From positions 13,122,360 through 13,186,359 of the forward strand of contig CM021322.1 of NCBI GenBank assembly GCA_010645155.1: DNA of 64,000 nt. The letters are read 5' to 3'. The notes under the pieces are model-generated. The model was given only the letters and a program-made list of their open reading frames with translations, was not told where the DNA came from and searched no databases. Numbering within the stretch: the first letter of the stretch is position 1; every line of letters begins with the position of its first letter. The position numbers and the translations under genes are program-made. Origin of the DNA: Tigriopus japonicus. Lineage: Eukaryota; Arthropoda; Copepoda; Harpacticoida; Harpacticidae. Below are positions 11,701-26,700 of this stretch, piece after piece.

Positions 11701-14700
11701 GCATATAGATAGTGCATTCACATGCTCGAAAAAAGTTTCCAAGCTTTTTTGTTCCCGAAATCAACGCCTGAAAGCCTGAAGATTTCTTCTCTTGAATTTT
11801 GAATTTCGGGTTACGACAAAAAGGTCGTCTTAATCCTCCGGATGTGCCAACACCATACAATGTTTCTTAGAACGTACGAGCAACGGAATGTTTCTGGTCT
11901 AAAGAGGGTGAGAATCCCACAAAAAATACGGTTTCCCTCTGCTCAGATGCGATGTGTGATGTAGATTAATGAAATGTGTGAGAAAGTCTCGGAGCGTGCA
12001 AATTTTTGGAAAGACACACTAGGCCATACTAGACATGGCAGGCATATTTTGCTTGGGCTGCAAGAAAAGGGAGTTTTATTTGACTTTGCATTTTTCCACA
12101 TCAAGCCCATATTCATTGAACATTCTAGAGTGACTTTGTGCGTAAATCCCTCGCACTGATTTTCTTATTTCGCCGATTAGCACCTTCAGAACAGACGACA
12201 GTTTTTTTCTCGTGCCAAAACCGAAGACAACCCGACGAGGAAAAGGTCGGGAGAAATTTTGAATAATACGCATATGAACCTTTGAAGTCAGCAACGGGGA
12301 ATTTGAAGAATCCTAGGCATGCCACTTTAATGAACTGTCTTGGCAAATATCCTTCCTGACTAGTTCATTAGTGAGTCGTTTGACATGATCATGAGGAGCC
12401 TTCTCGTCTTCTCCAGCGGGATCCATCAATTGGTACTAATTTAGTCGGAATCTTGAGTCAGAACATTGGCCTCTGAGCATCCATCTTGCTCTCATCTCTC
12501 TCCAAAGAACGTTCGCTATCACTTTTTCGGCTTCGACGAGAGAAAATGTGAAACAGATGTGCCTCATGCGAATGAAGAGAGGGCATGACTGAATGACCTG
12601 AATATAGAAAAAAAGCACACCTGTGGGCTCTCTCTACCTACGTGTTGTAGTCCGTATGGCTGTCCGATGTCCTTCTGACAAGGGTTATTGCCAGAATGTG
12701 CAAGGAAGCTTCGGACAGACGTATGTATTGCCAATGATTCGGACATTCAAACTTGAGCACTTAGATGATCGAATGAGGCGATGAGTAATGGCCTCAAAAA
12801 CGAACGGCATGACAAGACAAAAGAGTCAAGCTCTGTTTCATGTTTACGTCTGAAGCACAAACGCGTCCTGCCAAGAAGAGCTAAGGGAAAGAGTTGAGAT
12901 TTTCAATTACAGCAGGACACGATTTTGGCGCTTCACTCGACTTCTTCCTTCCTCTCACTCTCCAGACTCAATTGGACTTGGCTTGACAGCCTAGGGAAAT
13001 TGTTGAGTTTAAAACAAAGGTTAGCTTTATTAGTGATGCAACTCCTGAAGAATTTGATACACGTGTGTGTCACGAAAAAAGACATGCTTGAGGGGATGTG
13101 GCAAGTCGAGAAAGGTGTTCAAAAATAAAAAAAAAGAGCTCGTGTTGTCGTCGTTTTCACATCGTATCGTTTGAACTGAACAAGTAGCTCATTGGATGGA
13201 ACATGTCAACAACTCAAAGTATTTGAAATGATTCCGTTCGGAATGTAAAGAGCTTTAATGACCATGCAAATTCCAGCTGATCATTCACACCCATGGCTAA
13301 TGCGAAGAGATCAAACTCGAGCTCAAAATTACCTTGTTAAGGAATGCCAAACAATGCATGGAGTGTCTTCCCCTCCCCTCATTTTCCTCTCAATGACCTG
13401 ATTTCATTGATATTGTTTCGAGCTATCCCATCCACGTTTGCCTTGCTCGCGTCATGCCCGATTATTTGTCTCTCCTTGAGCTCGTGGATCAATATCAAGA
13501 TAAAAATGGAAACCCCCATGATTGGACCCGAGCCAGGGTCGATTTGGAACCAAGGTCGGGAACGAGAATAAAAGCGAGAGTAACTGACTCGATCCACTCA
13601 CCTTGACCGGATGGAACGAACGAACGACCCATTTCGTTCCTAGTGAACGCTTTCGCTTTTGATTTGACACGGCATCAAATTTCTGGCCCAATGTCACGCC
13701 TCAGAAAACCTGGCTGACTCCAACTAGGCAAATGACATTCAACGGATACGATGAGGTTCCAATTTGCTCGTGATGCTTGTCACCATGAAGCTGTCAATTG
13801 TTCTCGGCGAAAATTGTCGGAACGAAACCGAACTGACGACACCGACACGAGCACCACCGAGGATTCGAGTCCAATGATAGTGCTGAAAATCTTATGTGAA
13901 TACAAGGTTTTCGCATTTCATGTCGTGTCCTAGAGTTATTCCGCAAAATGTTATCTGTCGGCTTGATGCAGATTGTCCGCATGATATGAGACACGAACAT
14001 CTTGACCATTTCCTTCGACAATCCCGCTTTTGAAAACCCACCGCATTTCATCAATTCGTTGTCACATCCATCTTGTCACCTTCTCGCAAATTAAGTGCTC
14101 TCCTCGTTCACATCTCTAAACTGAATACTGACGAAAAGCGCACAATGAAATATTGAGGCTTTGACTAATGCAACTCTGAAGACAAGAATGAACAACGTAC
14201 AAAGATGTCATGATTGTGCATTGCATGTCCGAGTTGAAGGGTCCCAAGTTTGGGCCATCCAACATTTGCTGCAGTCCTTTATTTCCATCAAAATCTTGGT
14301 CGGCTTTCTCGTTGTGGCATTTTTGGAACACTTTTTGTAATAGACTCGGTCTTTACTCTGCTCAAGGATGTCTCTGAGCTCGAATTTTCTTAGACATTCC
14401 ACTTTTGATCAATTCAATGGCGAACCAAGATGACAACTCTACTCAAGACTCATTTCATCCATTTCCTTGCATTTCCCGTCAAAATAATACGTTCCTCGGA
14501 AAAGTGAAAGAAAGAACACTCTTTTCAAGGCTTTCGAGTTTCAAAATTTGCTATACATCCTTGAACAGAGTGAAGGTAAAAGGGTCCCTTTGAATGAGGT
14601 ACGAGGCATACATTACCCATCTACTACACTTTTAGCACAGTTCCTACTGTAGTACCTGTCATACGTCGTTCTAGAACTACATACTACACTACGTATGGTG

Positions 14701-17700
14701 TGCACTCTTATTCGTTAAAGTCTGACGGCAACTTTTTTTTCCGGCGAGATTCCCGCCTTCGTTACTGGAAAGTGAGCTTCTTTGAAGTTGTAGGGTCTGC
14801 TTTAATGTTGAGCCTAATTCGATTAAAACCACGAAATGAGAGCTCATTGAATAAGGATGTTGATTACACGCCCAGTAAATCGACTAAAAAGCGGTGCTCA
14901 ATTCTTTACCATGGCAACGAGAGAAGTGATCAGTCGCCACGGAAATCTAGCGTATTAAACGTCAAGTTACAATTTCGAAAAACAACTCAAATCCTCCGGG
15001 TTGAAAAGTTTGAGGATGCCCTTGACAGGTTTGACCATTGAAACTTTTCTCGTTTCCTAAACACTTTGAAACTATCAATGAAGGATATGGTCCAATAACT
15101 TGAAAGAGATCTTCTTTGCTACTAAATCCTGTTGCATTTGTTCTTGGAAGAGCATCTTCAAAAACCAAAATACAGCTGAGAGGCAAGCTAAGAAGAGAAG
15201 TGTTACTAATCCAAATTTACCCTGACTTAATGGGCGAACTTTGTCCATCCTCAGACAAATTTGGTGGATGAATCTCGCATTCCGTTCGCAACCTCTTTTG
15301 ACAGGGAGGATTGAGGTGAGAGTAAACAAGAAGTTTATCATATTTAGCACATCTGACAGGGACAACTTTTTCATCCAAGTATCTGATGATGATCTAGAAT
15401 TCCGAGCACGGGACGGTCAATTCCGACATCTTGATCAAGGCTGAGTAAGTGTGGGTGGCCACTTTGTTCCCTCGAGGAATAGTGGAGCCCTGATTGTCGA
15501 GATTGGAAACCCCATTTGTGCGCTCTCCAGGTTTTGGTAATCCAATTTCACACTTGAGTCATTCGAATCATATGGTGTTGAAATTTTAAAGGGTCCCATT
15601 TTTCATTGGAAAAGGCCGAGGATCCAAATGAAAACACGGAACAAGGCCGAGAGAGAGGGAGATGTTGTCATTTGATTTCCCAACTTGAAGTCATGACTAG
15701 TTCGAGAAGTTGTCATTGGAAACTGAAACTGGCGACATCGATTTTCCTCGGAGTTTGTCGTCATCTTTTGATATTCAAAACGATGCAAATGCGATCCAAC
15801 AGTTCTTCAAAGGGCATCCCGCCTGATGTTGACGAGGAAGTCTATTTGGGCATAAACTTGGAAAAAGGTCCCTTTGTTTGGAGGTGAATAGAAAATCGAA
15901 TTTCGACTCTCTCCTCTCCTCCTTTTTTCGCTTGATATCTTGGAGAGGGAATCCTCGGCTTTCATCTTGACCTGGTCCGGTTGTTGAAATGGAGAAACCA
16001 ATCCAAAAATAGTATCCTTCAAACCAACATGAGACTGATCATAGGATCACATGTCACGTTCAGAAACAAAACCATGAAGAATTGCCGTAGATGAAAATAG
16101 TAATGATGAAGTGCGTACGGGATATGGCCTAAATTCCTAGGAAATTCTCGGGCAACTGGTCTTGAACGCCTCGCAAAAACCATGACAAGTTTCATTGTTA
16201 CTGACAGCATATGGAGAGCATGGCAACGGAATCTCTTTCTCCTCACAATACTTGAAACCATCCAAGCGGAATGCCAAACCTTCTTCCCACGTATTATTAT
16301 TCACCGCTCCCTCGATCTTCTACGTAGAAGAAAATTTATTTTGGATGCACGTTTTCTCCTCTCTTCCTGGGATGATGATGGGTGGAGCATACTTTCAATA
16401 ATTTTGAGTGCTTTATTCTGGATGCAGTGGCTTGAACATCATCATATAAATACCTTCTCCTTCTGTCAATATTGCGCTTTGCTCGTATAAAACGGCATTT
16501 GAATTGTGTTTGCGGTCTTGTTCGTCGTTCACCTAACGTTGAATGAACGAACATCGGAAATTGTGACGTGAGAATAAATCGAGTCGTGGTTGTCATACCA
16601 ATCGTAGCCCCCCTGTCTCTCTGCCTTCTATATTCCCCTACATGTACACGTACTCAGGTACCTCTCATCCAAACCATTGGGGTAATCATCATGACCATAT
16701 GGTTGCCATTCGTGTGAAGAATTTCAAGATGAGAAATCAATTCCTGTCGCTTAATGAATCTGCATCTCCAACCACTTCCGGCATGAATGTAATCGGCCCC
16801 TGTTGAGCGAGGAACAGATCGAGCCAACCAACTGGTCATTGCCATCGTCAAACACCATCTTCTTCATTATTGTTGTTGTGTGGCGATGTTAGAAAGTCCC
16901 AAGAGGGCGTTGCCGACGTGGATCGAGGAGAGATTGAGTCTTGACATGTCATTCTGCTTTGTCTTTGTCATCAGTCCGAGAACCTCTCATGTACTCGTAT
17001 GTACGTATACGGTCACTAGCCCCGAACCTAGTTTGATCTTGGGGATTTACTTCAAGCAATTCCCGCATTGGACACGCGCACAATGGTGATAACATGTTGG
17101 TACTCGCTACTCATCTCGAACAACAACGACTACTAAGCCCCCATTCATTCGTATTTTCATTTCGAGATCCACGGGAAAGGATTGGAGTTCGTAACCATTT
17201 GTTTGTCGGGAGGCCGAGCACTTTGTCTCCTTTTGTTTCTACTCTTTGGCCCATCTCATTCCTTTTTAGAAACCTATTTGCATATGAAGCATAAGCCTCA
17301 AAGGGGACAAGCTAATGGAGTCTCTTTGGTATAAAAGCCTCGAGGAAGAAGTGAACCCAATGTTGATGCAATTGTCGTGCCCCACTTGGACTCCTTAATT
17401 CATTGGATGTCTGAGAATTTAGACAAGTCTGAGGCCGAGTGAAGCTTTCGAGGATATTGCATTCGTCCACCTTGAAAAACCATCGGTCGGTCTGTTCATT
17501 CTTGTTGGATGCGGATAGGAACATGGACTGGCTCCACATGCATGCACTTATCATTTAGTATATACATATAAGTGTGTACGAAGGAAATCTGACGAAGGCC
17601 AAGTGGCGATGGTGATATCCCCGTGTTGTTCTCCTTCGAGGCATGGCCCTTCCCTAGGGACCCAAAAAGGAAAAGAGAAGCATGATGTTCATACTTTCAC

Positions 17701-20700
17701 ATCCACTCAAGGATCTTGGCCTCCCCGTTGGGCACAGATGTACATGTATTGCTTTGTATGTACTGTTCCAATTACCTAGTCAAGCCCCCCCAATCCTCTT
17801 TTCTTTCTCTTGCTCTTTCTCGTTGTCTTGTTACCTTCATCGCGTCCTTCTGGTCGAGATAGGTACCCATAAGAGTGAGGCTTCCTTCCTCCTGGCTTTC
17901 TTTCCATCTTCTCTTTCTTTCAATGCAAAGTGCCATTGAGCACTTCTTTTGAGTACTTCACTCTTGTCCTAGGACTCTCGGGCTGGTTTTCGAGCAACTA
18001 TCCAGATTGTTTCTCTTTTGGGGCCCGAGCCAAAAAGGATCCTTCTCAATCGGTTCGAGAATGAAAACATATAGCACGATACTGACGAGAGGTAGTCGAG
18101 GAAACCAGCCAAGAACGTTCATATATTTCCACATCAGAACGGAAATGGGACGCCATTAGTGTACCACGTGCTACTACCAATCATATACCAAGCAAAAACT
18201 TGTGAACCAGTGAAATTCGCTTGGCTCGTCGATGGCTTCACACAATCTTTTCTCCTGTCAGAGTATTGTTCCATCCAGCTACCAATTGAAAGCAGAGGGC
18301 TCTTCTTGAGCGACCGTTGGACCGACGGTCCAAAAAGGGACAAGTTCTCGCCATTCTCTTATGAGTGGAACACATGAGGCCAAAAGAGGAAGGCTGACCC
18401 CGGTGCAATACATTTTGTACAAATACGCGGACGGACATTCCCCCGCACTTCACTTGTCCCGATGAAATCGGGTCAAAAAAATGAATGCAACTGGCCCAAG
18501 ATAACTGTACAGAGGAGTACAAAAGTATCTGGACAAAAGATGGGAACTTAAAACTGTATTGGCTCGTAGAAACTTATAGAAATGTTCATAAATATCTTTA
18601 TTATCAGTTAATCCCTCCTCTTTGATGGTTGACCTCTTGCACGTTTTTGACCTGGGACATTTTGAATAATACGGAGGAAATATACTACTTCAAGTTACTG
18701 GCTGGGAAAACCACGAATTGAAATATAGTGTGTCGACATCAGAACAATTGGAATGCCATTCGTTTTATTCCTCTAAAACGCATTATCAGTTTGCTTTGTC
18801 CCATATTTAATTTGTAGTGATAGGGGTTATTCGCCATCTTGTAAGCCATGGTTGGCTTAAAAATACCTTCCAGAAACGAAAGTTTGGAAAATTTTGAATT
18901 CAGTGTTGCCATTATGCACAATGAATGACTTTCTAATATCACGCTATCAATCCATTTGGTCAAGAATACCTGCATATAAGTCTTCCTGATTTTTATGACT
19001 TATGCAGACATTTCATTTCAAATTGGCAGAAGCAACAAAGCCAGAAGCCAACCATTTGTCTGGTGGGTAATCACATTCATACATGACTGGTACAGACTCA
19101 CATGAACATTTTTGAGAATAAACTTTTCCCTATGAAGTTAAAAAGGTTCCAAGTTGCGTCCGGACACTTCTGCCCACCTCTGTACAACCTTCCACCGGCT
19201 GCCCTGCTTCCCTTGGGATTGAGAAGGAAAACGACCACGAACCAAGGAGAATCCACAGTAGTAATAGCACCACGCGTACTGGTTTCGGAAGGCAGCTTTG
19301 GCTTTGCTTCCAACGAAAAGAAAATAGGAAATGGTTGTAGATGATGACGAAGGAGGAGGAAGAGGAGAAGGAGAAGATGCCCTAGAATACTCTTGTTCTG
19401 AGAGAAGTGATGAATAGGAGGATTACATCCGAGCTGCCATAATTACACTCCACGAGTAATGATAACTCGAGCTGCCAAAGCTCATGTATACAGAATATAC
19501 GTAGAGGAGAACCAGAAAAAACGACACACGCACACACCCATCAATTCCCTCCTCTCATTTTAATCATCCGACGAACGAGTTGGAACGACCTCGTTTCTTG
19601 GCACAACGAACCCCTCAAAATCCATTGTCAACAATTTGCTCCTCGCCTTCAGAGTTGGTCCATCCTCTTTGGGTGGGACTCGAGCTGAATTTTAAACCAA
19701 CCATGTCTTGACCCGGATAAGACAGTTTTTGTCTCGTTCTCAAAGCCTTCCTTCAGAGACACCCTGGTGGGTTCTGGGAACATTTTTCATCGACTATCGA
19801 GCGGAAATTCCACCAATAACTCCATGGCACATGGCTGACCTTTTGGATGCATTCTTGTCCTTTTCGTCTGTGAACCCTTGAAATGGGCCGATTTGGTGAC
19901 TCGTCAATGGGTCACAAATTGATTAGGCGATGGGTTGGTTTTTGACTGGTTAAGGTCGAATCGGTTTTTTCCTTGTCTTGGCAAACTCGAGTGAACTCAT
20001 TAGTGAGAATTCCTTTCAATATTGATGAGACTCTTCCACGAGCCTCGAGCCAAAGAATACGCGAGAGATGACTCGGGTGTCAGCTCCATTTCTAAAGAGA
20101 TGGGCACTGTAATTTCATCCTCACGACCTTGACTTTACCATGCAAAATTGAGTCCTGCCACTCTCTCGGCATTGGTTCTATTGCCATGAACTACGAACTG
20201 GGAGCGAACACTTTAGCTGGAATAAGGATAAAATTGAGCGTGCTGCCATGTTGGCTTGGAGACAAATTATTATCACGCTGAAAAATATAAAGAACCTTGG
20301 CGAGAGACTTCTTCTCTCGCGTCATCGTCCTCTTCATCATCATCATCGTCATAATCAAAACGAGAGAGATTTACATCCGATTGCTCTGAAAGCCTCTCTT
20401 TATCGAGTGTGTATGGATAGTATGGCTCTCACACATATATCTAACCATCCATGACAGATCTCGGACGAGAAAAAAAGGGTATGCTTTTTCATCCGTCCAG
20501 ATCAAGCAAGACATGGACGGGTTTCGATCTCTAGACACCAAAGCTTGGGGATCCATCTTTTCCATTCGAAATCCTGGTTTTCCTTCTTTTGAGCAATCTC
20601 GACACGCGAAACGAGGAACGAACGACTCATTTCATGAGAGTGAAGTCAAATCTTGAACGGAATCACGAGCGAAAGATGAGCTTGAAACCAAGATGGTTGG

Positions 20701-23700
20701 GCAATGTGGCAGACCCCCAAATCACAACCTGGTGTAGTACTCTCATGCCCCTCCTCTCTCTTGAAGAAGAAATGAGTCGTGTGTGGGGGTATTAATTTGA
20801 GATGATTCATGGGATGAAGCACCAGGTTCCATCCAGACCACCGTGAATCGGTAAAATCGCCGCAAAATCAAACGTCAAAAGCTCTTTGACAGATTCAAAT
20901 TGAAACTCGATACTCGGGAATGAATTTACATATGTCATGTTTCTTGTGTCACGAGGAAGAGGATCTAATCGTCAAAAGTTTCAATGCCGAACGAAGGAAA
21001 TTACTTTCGATAGTGTCACCGGATGAGTTTTCTTTTTTTGAACATTTCCAGGTAAGAGAATCTCGACTTGAGATTGGCATTTGGGAGTCTGTCTTTGATA
21101 TGGATCTCACTCATGCTTATTGTTCGTGTAAAAGGGCAAAGTTGCCAGACTTTTCGTCGTTGATGCAAAGGAGAAGCCACTTCAAACAATCAAGACAATA
21201 CGGTTTGTAGGTTGGAATCACGACCTTCGAAAAACGATGGTTATCAGTCATCTCTCGTTCATTGTAAATGTATTATACGCTTGGCCTTTCAAAAAAAATT
21301 CGAGCTCCGCAGTTTATCGCCAGGATCTTGAAAGTAGGTAAAAACCCAGACCCTCTTCCTCTTGGAAAAGGTATTAGTGCATCCATTTGGCTAGGTCATC
21401 TCATTGGACTTATTTGGCATATCATTCTCGTGCTCTCGTGTCGGGTGTGAACGAAGAGCCTCTTCCTTCAAGTTGAAGGTTGAGTTTTTTCCTTCTTTCA
21501 TGATAAAAGAAGAGGCGAACTTTTTCTCCTCCACCTAAGGGTGTGCGCTACTCCCAAAATCATTCCAAATTTCCCTCCCAGTTGACGCTCTACCCAAATC
21601 TAGTGTAGGTACCGCACACGCTTAGTTCGAATGGGGTGGATGGAGTTTAGCACACATGCTCAAAGTTGTGCTCTGTGTGGTAAAAGCGAGATGGTGGTCG
21701 TCGTGCGCCTGTCTCTCATGTCAAGGACAATTCGTTAGACTTGGATAAAGCGGTAACCCTATCCGTTCATCATAGTTACTTGCTTGTACTGACTGGATGA
21801 CATTGCGCCATGCCCACGAAACTGAAATCTATTTTCGAGTCTAATTGTGTCCTATGGCCCTACCAAGGGCCCTTTCAAGGTGAATGGCGGTCTCCTCTTC
21901 AATTGAAGGAAAAGCTTGGCGTTTTGTCTTGCCACCAAACAATTAAGCAAAGTGCATTTCAAATGGTTCGCTGGACTTGGCTTCAGATGGTATGGGCGAT
22001 CTCATTACGGTGGTGGCATTGAATGCGAGGATGCATGTGTCAAAAAGAGCGAAATATGGGCACATTGAGACTAACGAAGCCTCGGGTTAATCGTTATGAG
22101 CTCGTCCTCCTGTTCATCAAGCGAGTCAATGCAATCAAGTCAGCCTCCAATCCATTTCTCTGGGCAATGCTCTCAAGTCATGAACAAGTGAGCACACCAT
22201 TTCTCATTGTTTTCCTCTGAAAAATGGATGCCGTACTAATAGCCGTTAGTTTTTGCTGCTTCCGGGAAGACCATGAACACTCTTTCTTCCTTTCTTTCTT
22301 TCTCCTTCCTCCATCCTTTCATAGGATGTATTCGAAACAGGGTTGCCACGATCAAGACATCTGGCAAGAAGGCACAAACGACATGTCGCCTTTGAAGTGA
22401 CAAGAGGAATGACGACGATTCCCTCGCATTACTTTAGATTAGAGCGATCAAAGTAATGATGCAAGCAAGCTAGCTAGTTCTCTTCCTGCAAACAACGAGT
22501 TCAGCTCCTCCAAAATGACCGAGAGGCTTTTTTCTCGTCTTCGTGCAAGTTCTTGCTCATCGTGAACGGAAACTCTGCGCCAAGTTTTTGACAATTTCTA
22601 TCTCCACGGTGAATGTTGGTTTTTCTGCCATCCTCCATTAGCGCGAAACTAGACCATCCATGCCAGGTGTAATTTTCTACTTAGGTGTGATGCTTTCAGC
22701 AGTATCCATCTCTTTGGCTGGGACTCGAGCACACTTACGGGAAACACTTCAAGATGTCTAATCCCATTGCAATGCCTCTCTAGACCATTTTATGTCCAAG
22801 CAAGCATGAAGACAAAGCCTTCTTTGGTCTCTGGCAGCTCTGGACAACAACAGCAACCACCACAAGAGTGAGATGGGATTACATAGACAATGCTAAAATA
22901 CAATTTCATCGCGTCATCTTTTGTGGTGATATCCGGGGGGTTAAAAGTGATTCTTACGCTTTTCAAATCTATGGACTCGTGGTGAAGTTTTTTCAAGTGG
23001 CAATTGTAGCAATGAATGTGTGTGTATGTATGTCTTGTTGCCTCTTTCCTGTGTTCTCTTTTGCCAGAAGGTTTGACGAGAGAGCAAACTTTTCTCCATT
23101 CTCTCAACTGAAAGCGGAAGGCAAAGTAACGGGATGAAGTTTATGTCTAAAGATGCTCTCTCAACTTTTAGAGCCGCTCGTGTTTTTCGGTCAGATATGA
23201 AGTTATTGAAAAATGATCATTCAAGGCCAAAAGCAAACGAACCATGAACAAAAGCCTCCATCTCTCGTGGGTTTCGGTTATATCTTCAAGTATGTAGTAG
23301 AAGTAGTAGTTGTGTTCACGTTCGAGATCGAAGCCTAATGACGAGTGCCTTTTGAACTGGAAGAACCAGGAATTGTTCCGTGAAATTGAGTAAACGAGTG
23401 AAATCCCGACAAGACGAAAAAGGGCTCTTTTCACGCATCTTGGCTCGCATTCGGTTGTGCTTGGCTAGCGATTCTTCTTAAGATGATGGAATCATTTATC
23501 TTCTTTGTGTGTTTGGTTTCTCTCGGATTCTAGTGTATTTCACTCAACAAAGAGGATGTTGTGGACGGATGAATAACGTCGTCGATCTGCGAAACGCTCG
23601 CGACAATGTGCATGTATTCATCCCCGTTGGGCAAAGATGTGCTCCCATGAGCCTTTCCGGACGAGATTCTCACGTGTGAGGCCTTTGAACTTCGGCCTTG

Positions 23701-26700
23701 ATGCCATTGTGCCGCATGCGGGCACCCGCTCAACCCCTTTTTAAGTGGGAAATTTCCCCAGGGGCCAAAGTTGGCTCGAAATCTAAATACCATCCATTCG
23801 TTCCATCTTCTCATCCCCTTTCTCTGCTCGATGATTTGGATGTGAAGTCGAAAGTTGGAACACAGTCACACAAAGTGTTTCATGGAACGAAGAGAGAAAG
23901 GTTTCTCCTTGGAAAAGTTGTTGCTCCGTTCGTTCAAAGTGTTTCAAACCTAGTTATTCCCCGACTTGAACAAGATTAACCGCTCACTTCAACTCCAGAT
24001 GGAACGGACCTATCTCAAAATGGAACAATGGAAAACTTTCCCACCAGCGGTTTTTGAGTCAAGCAACAAATTGCGGGACCATGAATATTTACGGTTATGT
24101 TCGTGTAGTTCGTCTACTGTTCTTTCTGAACTGGTGGTGCTCGTTTTCCACGGATCTGTTATGTTTAGCTGGCTTGGTGAATAGTCCATAGATAAGAGAA
24201 TTGCATTCCTCCTTATCCTAAAAGAGATGGTATTTGCATCCAACTTTGGGATAACGCAACATACAGCTCGTACTCAAATCGAGCAATTCAGCTCAAAGCC
24301 ACAACTTCAAGCTTTGGTCGTGGCTTTCATGGTGGTTGAACTGGACCAATCTCGGCTCGATAATCGACAAAGTCTGATTCCATGCGTTTGTGTACTTTTG
24401 CATGGAATATCTAACATCAAAATAACATCATCTCCATACGTTATGTATCTGTCTCATGGTTGATTTGATATCAATCTCGCCATATTTTTAGTGGATCAAA
24501 GACTAAGGAAGTTGATCCACATTGATGAATTATCATTTGTCAGAAATGACATTTTTATGTAAATGTGCGTAATAGGATTTCCATAATTACAAAACATATT
24601 TTGGACATAGGAATGTTATAAAGAAATCATACTTCTATCATAAATACATGGCTAAATATTCTTCAAAATCTTTCAGTCTCACAAGCCAATAGAAAGTCTT
24701 AAAAACACAATCAATCCCAATTATTGGCCAATAAAGAACTCATCTCTCATGTTGTCTAGCATTGCACAGTCACGTTACTACTCAAAGTAAGGAGGTCTTT
24801 GCTTGGGGTTCACACAATATGACCTTTCGTTTGCTAACTCTTCTGTCCTGGAAACTCAATTTATCCCCTTCTCGAATCCGTAACGATGCCGCTTTGGTCG
24901 ATTGAACGTGAGTCTAATTCTATTGAAATGCCTGTCAAACGCCCTCTCACCCCAAATACCACAATCATATGGCGTATCGTCCTGGTGGCTTATTCGTCTC
25001 TACTCTCAAGGCCGTCTTTGCATGCCAATCATCAGCATCATCTTCTTCTTCTTCTCTTTCTTATTCCAAAAGGCAGGGTTGGTGGTGCAATTTGACATTT
25101 TCCAGAGCAATTAAAGCTCGCAGCTCCGTCTCAGCAGGGAGGGAAGTGAATAGTGCATTCATGTGCGGGTTAAGGAAGTGAATGTGTGTGTGTGTGTGTT
25201 GCATACTGACGGACTAAATGGTTGCCTCCATGTACAGGGAGGCCCATAAAAAATGTGTTGCATGGTCAAAACTGCATGCAATAATTGTTGATATTAGGAT
25301 ATCTAGTGATTCTACAATACTTTTGATGCTGAAAGAAAAACGCATTTATTAGACATTACATCTCTTTATAGAAGAAAAATGTACTAATGACTTACATCCA
25401 GCTTTGACTGTACACTCGAAATTTCACTTCCTAGTATCTAGTTTTGAACCACATAAAGACATTACTTTGAAAATGCATCCATTCGAAGGCTAAAAGAAAG
25501 TTTTTGAGTGTGTAGATTTATATGGGCCGCCCTGTACTTGTTAGCCAACCTAAAATGACCTTGCGCCTCATTGGCGTTGGAAGAGGCCTTACTCGAATTT
25601 TGAACATTTGTAGTTGTCTAATGAATCATTCCTTCAGGGGGTTAATATCAATATCCTGGACATTAGTCGAAACGGATCTCATCATTTCCCGTCACGTCAG
25701 ATGCAAATTGCACGACTTGTTCCCTAACATCATTTGGCTTTGAGTTTTGCCAATCAGTGTTGGTTGCATCCGTGAATTGAGGATGGCATTTCATTCCAAG
25801 GGAGAATTTGAACTTTGAAGTTCATAAAGAAAAATGGCTCTTGTCGTTTTGAATACATGTAGCTCAAGGTCACGTGTGGGTTCCCTCTTCAGTCGGATAG
25901 GAATACAAGAGAAACTTGCTATTTGTTGTCCTCCAGAAGGGAAGGAGTGAATGAATAGTACCAATAGTGAGTGGTCCGCTGTCTTGTAGTTGTTGCAGTA
26001 GTGCACATCATTCATTTTCTCTCCAAGTACAATTTCTTCCTCACTGGCTTCTTTTCTTTGTCTTGTGCTCTTATCTGGTACTCAAAGAGGAAAATGGTGA
26101 ACCCTTGCTGGATAAGAAATGGATATTGGACGGATTTAGAGTTCTTTCTGTACTGCAAAGCTTGGCTGCGATTGAAAGTGTGTGCACTTTGCTGTATTAG
26201 CATCGGTCTAAGAGTTTCAGATTCATTCCATCTTTGAGCTGAGTGGTGTGTTAAAGACAGAGCTCTTGAAAAATTATCTCAGAGAGCAATTTCTCTCTTT
26301 CTCTTCTCTCCCAATCCTGAAAGAAGGTCTGAATGACTTGTACATTTCCAGAACCGCAAATTTCTTCCTTCCTCCTTTTTTGAGGCTCACCTTACTTTTC
26401 CTCTTTCTTCCTTTGTGATCCTTTTTTGCCGGAGAATCTTGGTAGAGTGATCCAGAAGCTAATTTATTTTCAGAAAAGCAAGTGTTTGCATCTTCATTAC
26501 AAACCATTTGACTTGAAACGTTAGAAAAGAAGCAAGCATTTTAGTTTTTGAATACAATCTTTTGTAGAGTACTGCTTGAATAGGGATCTTCCCTTAATCT
26601 CATAATCTCGCGGTAATGCTTGTTAAGGTTTAGATTACAAAAGGTAATGCAATTCAGCCTCAATCCCTTGACCCAGTCTTTTTGTACTCGAGCATGGCAT

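Noticed and set aside
20920..21052. Cys-containing frame ending at a CAG|GTAAGA donor in intron 1
   Set aside because: The donor match is good but the frame is short and not recognisable. A pyrimidine tract at the same place is equally acceptor-like, so no exon can be defined.
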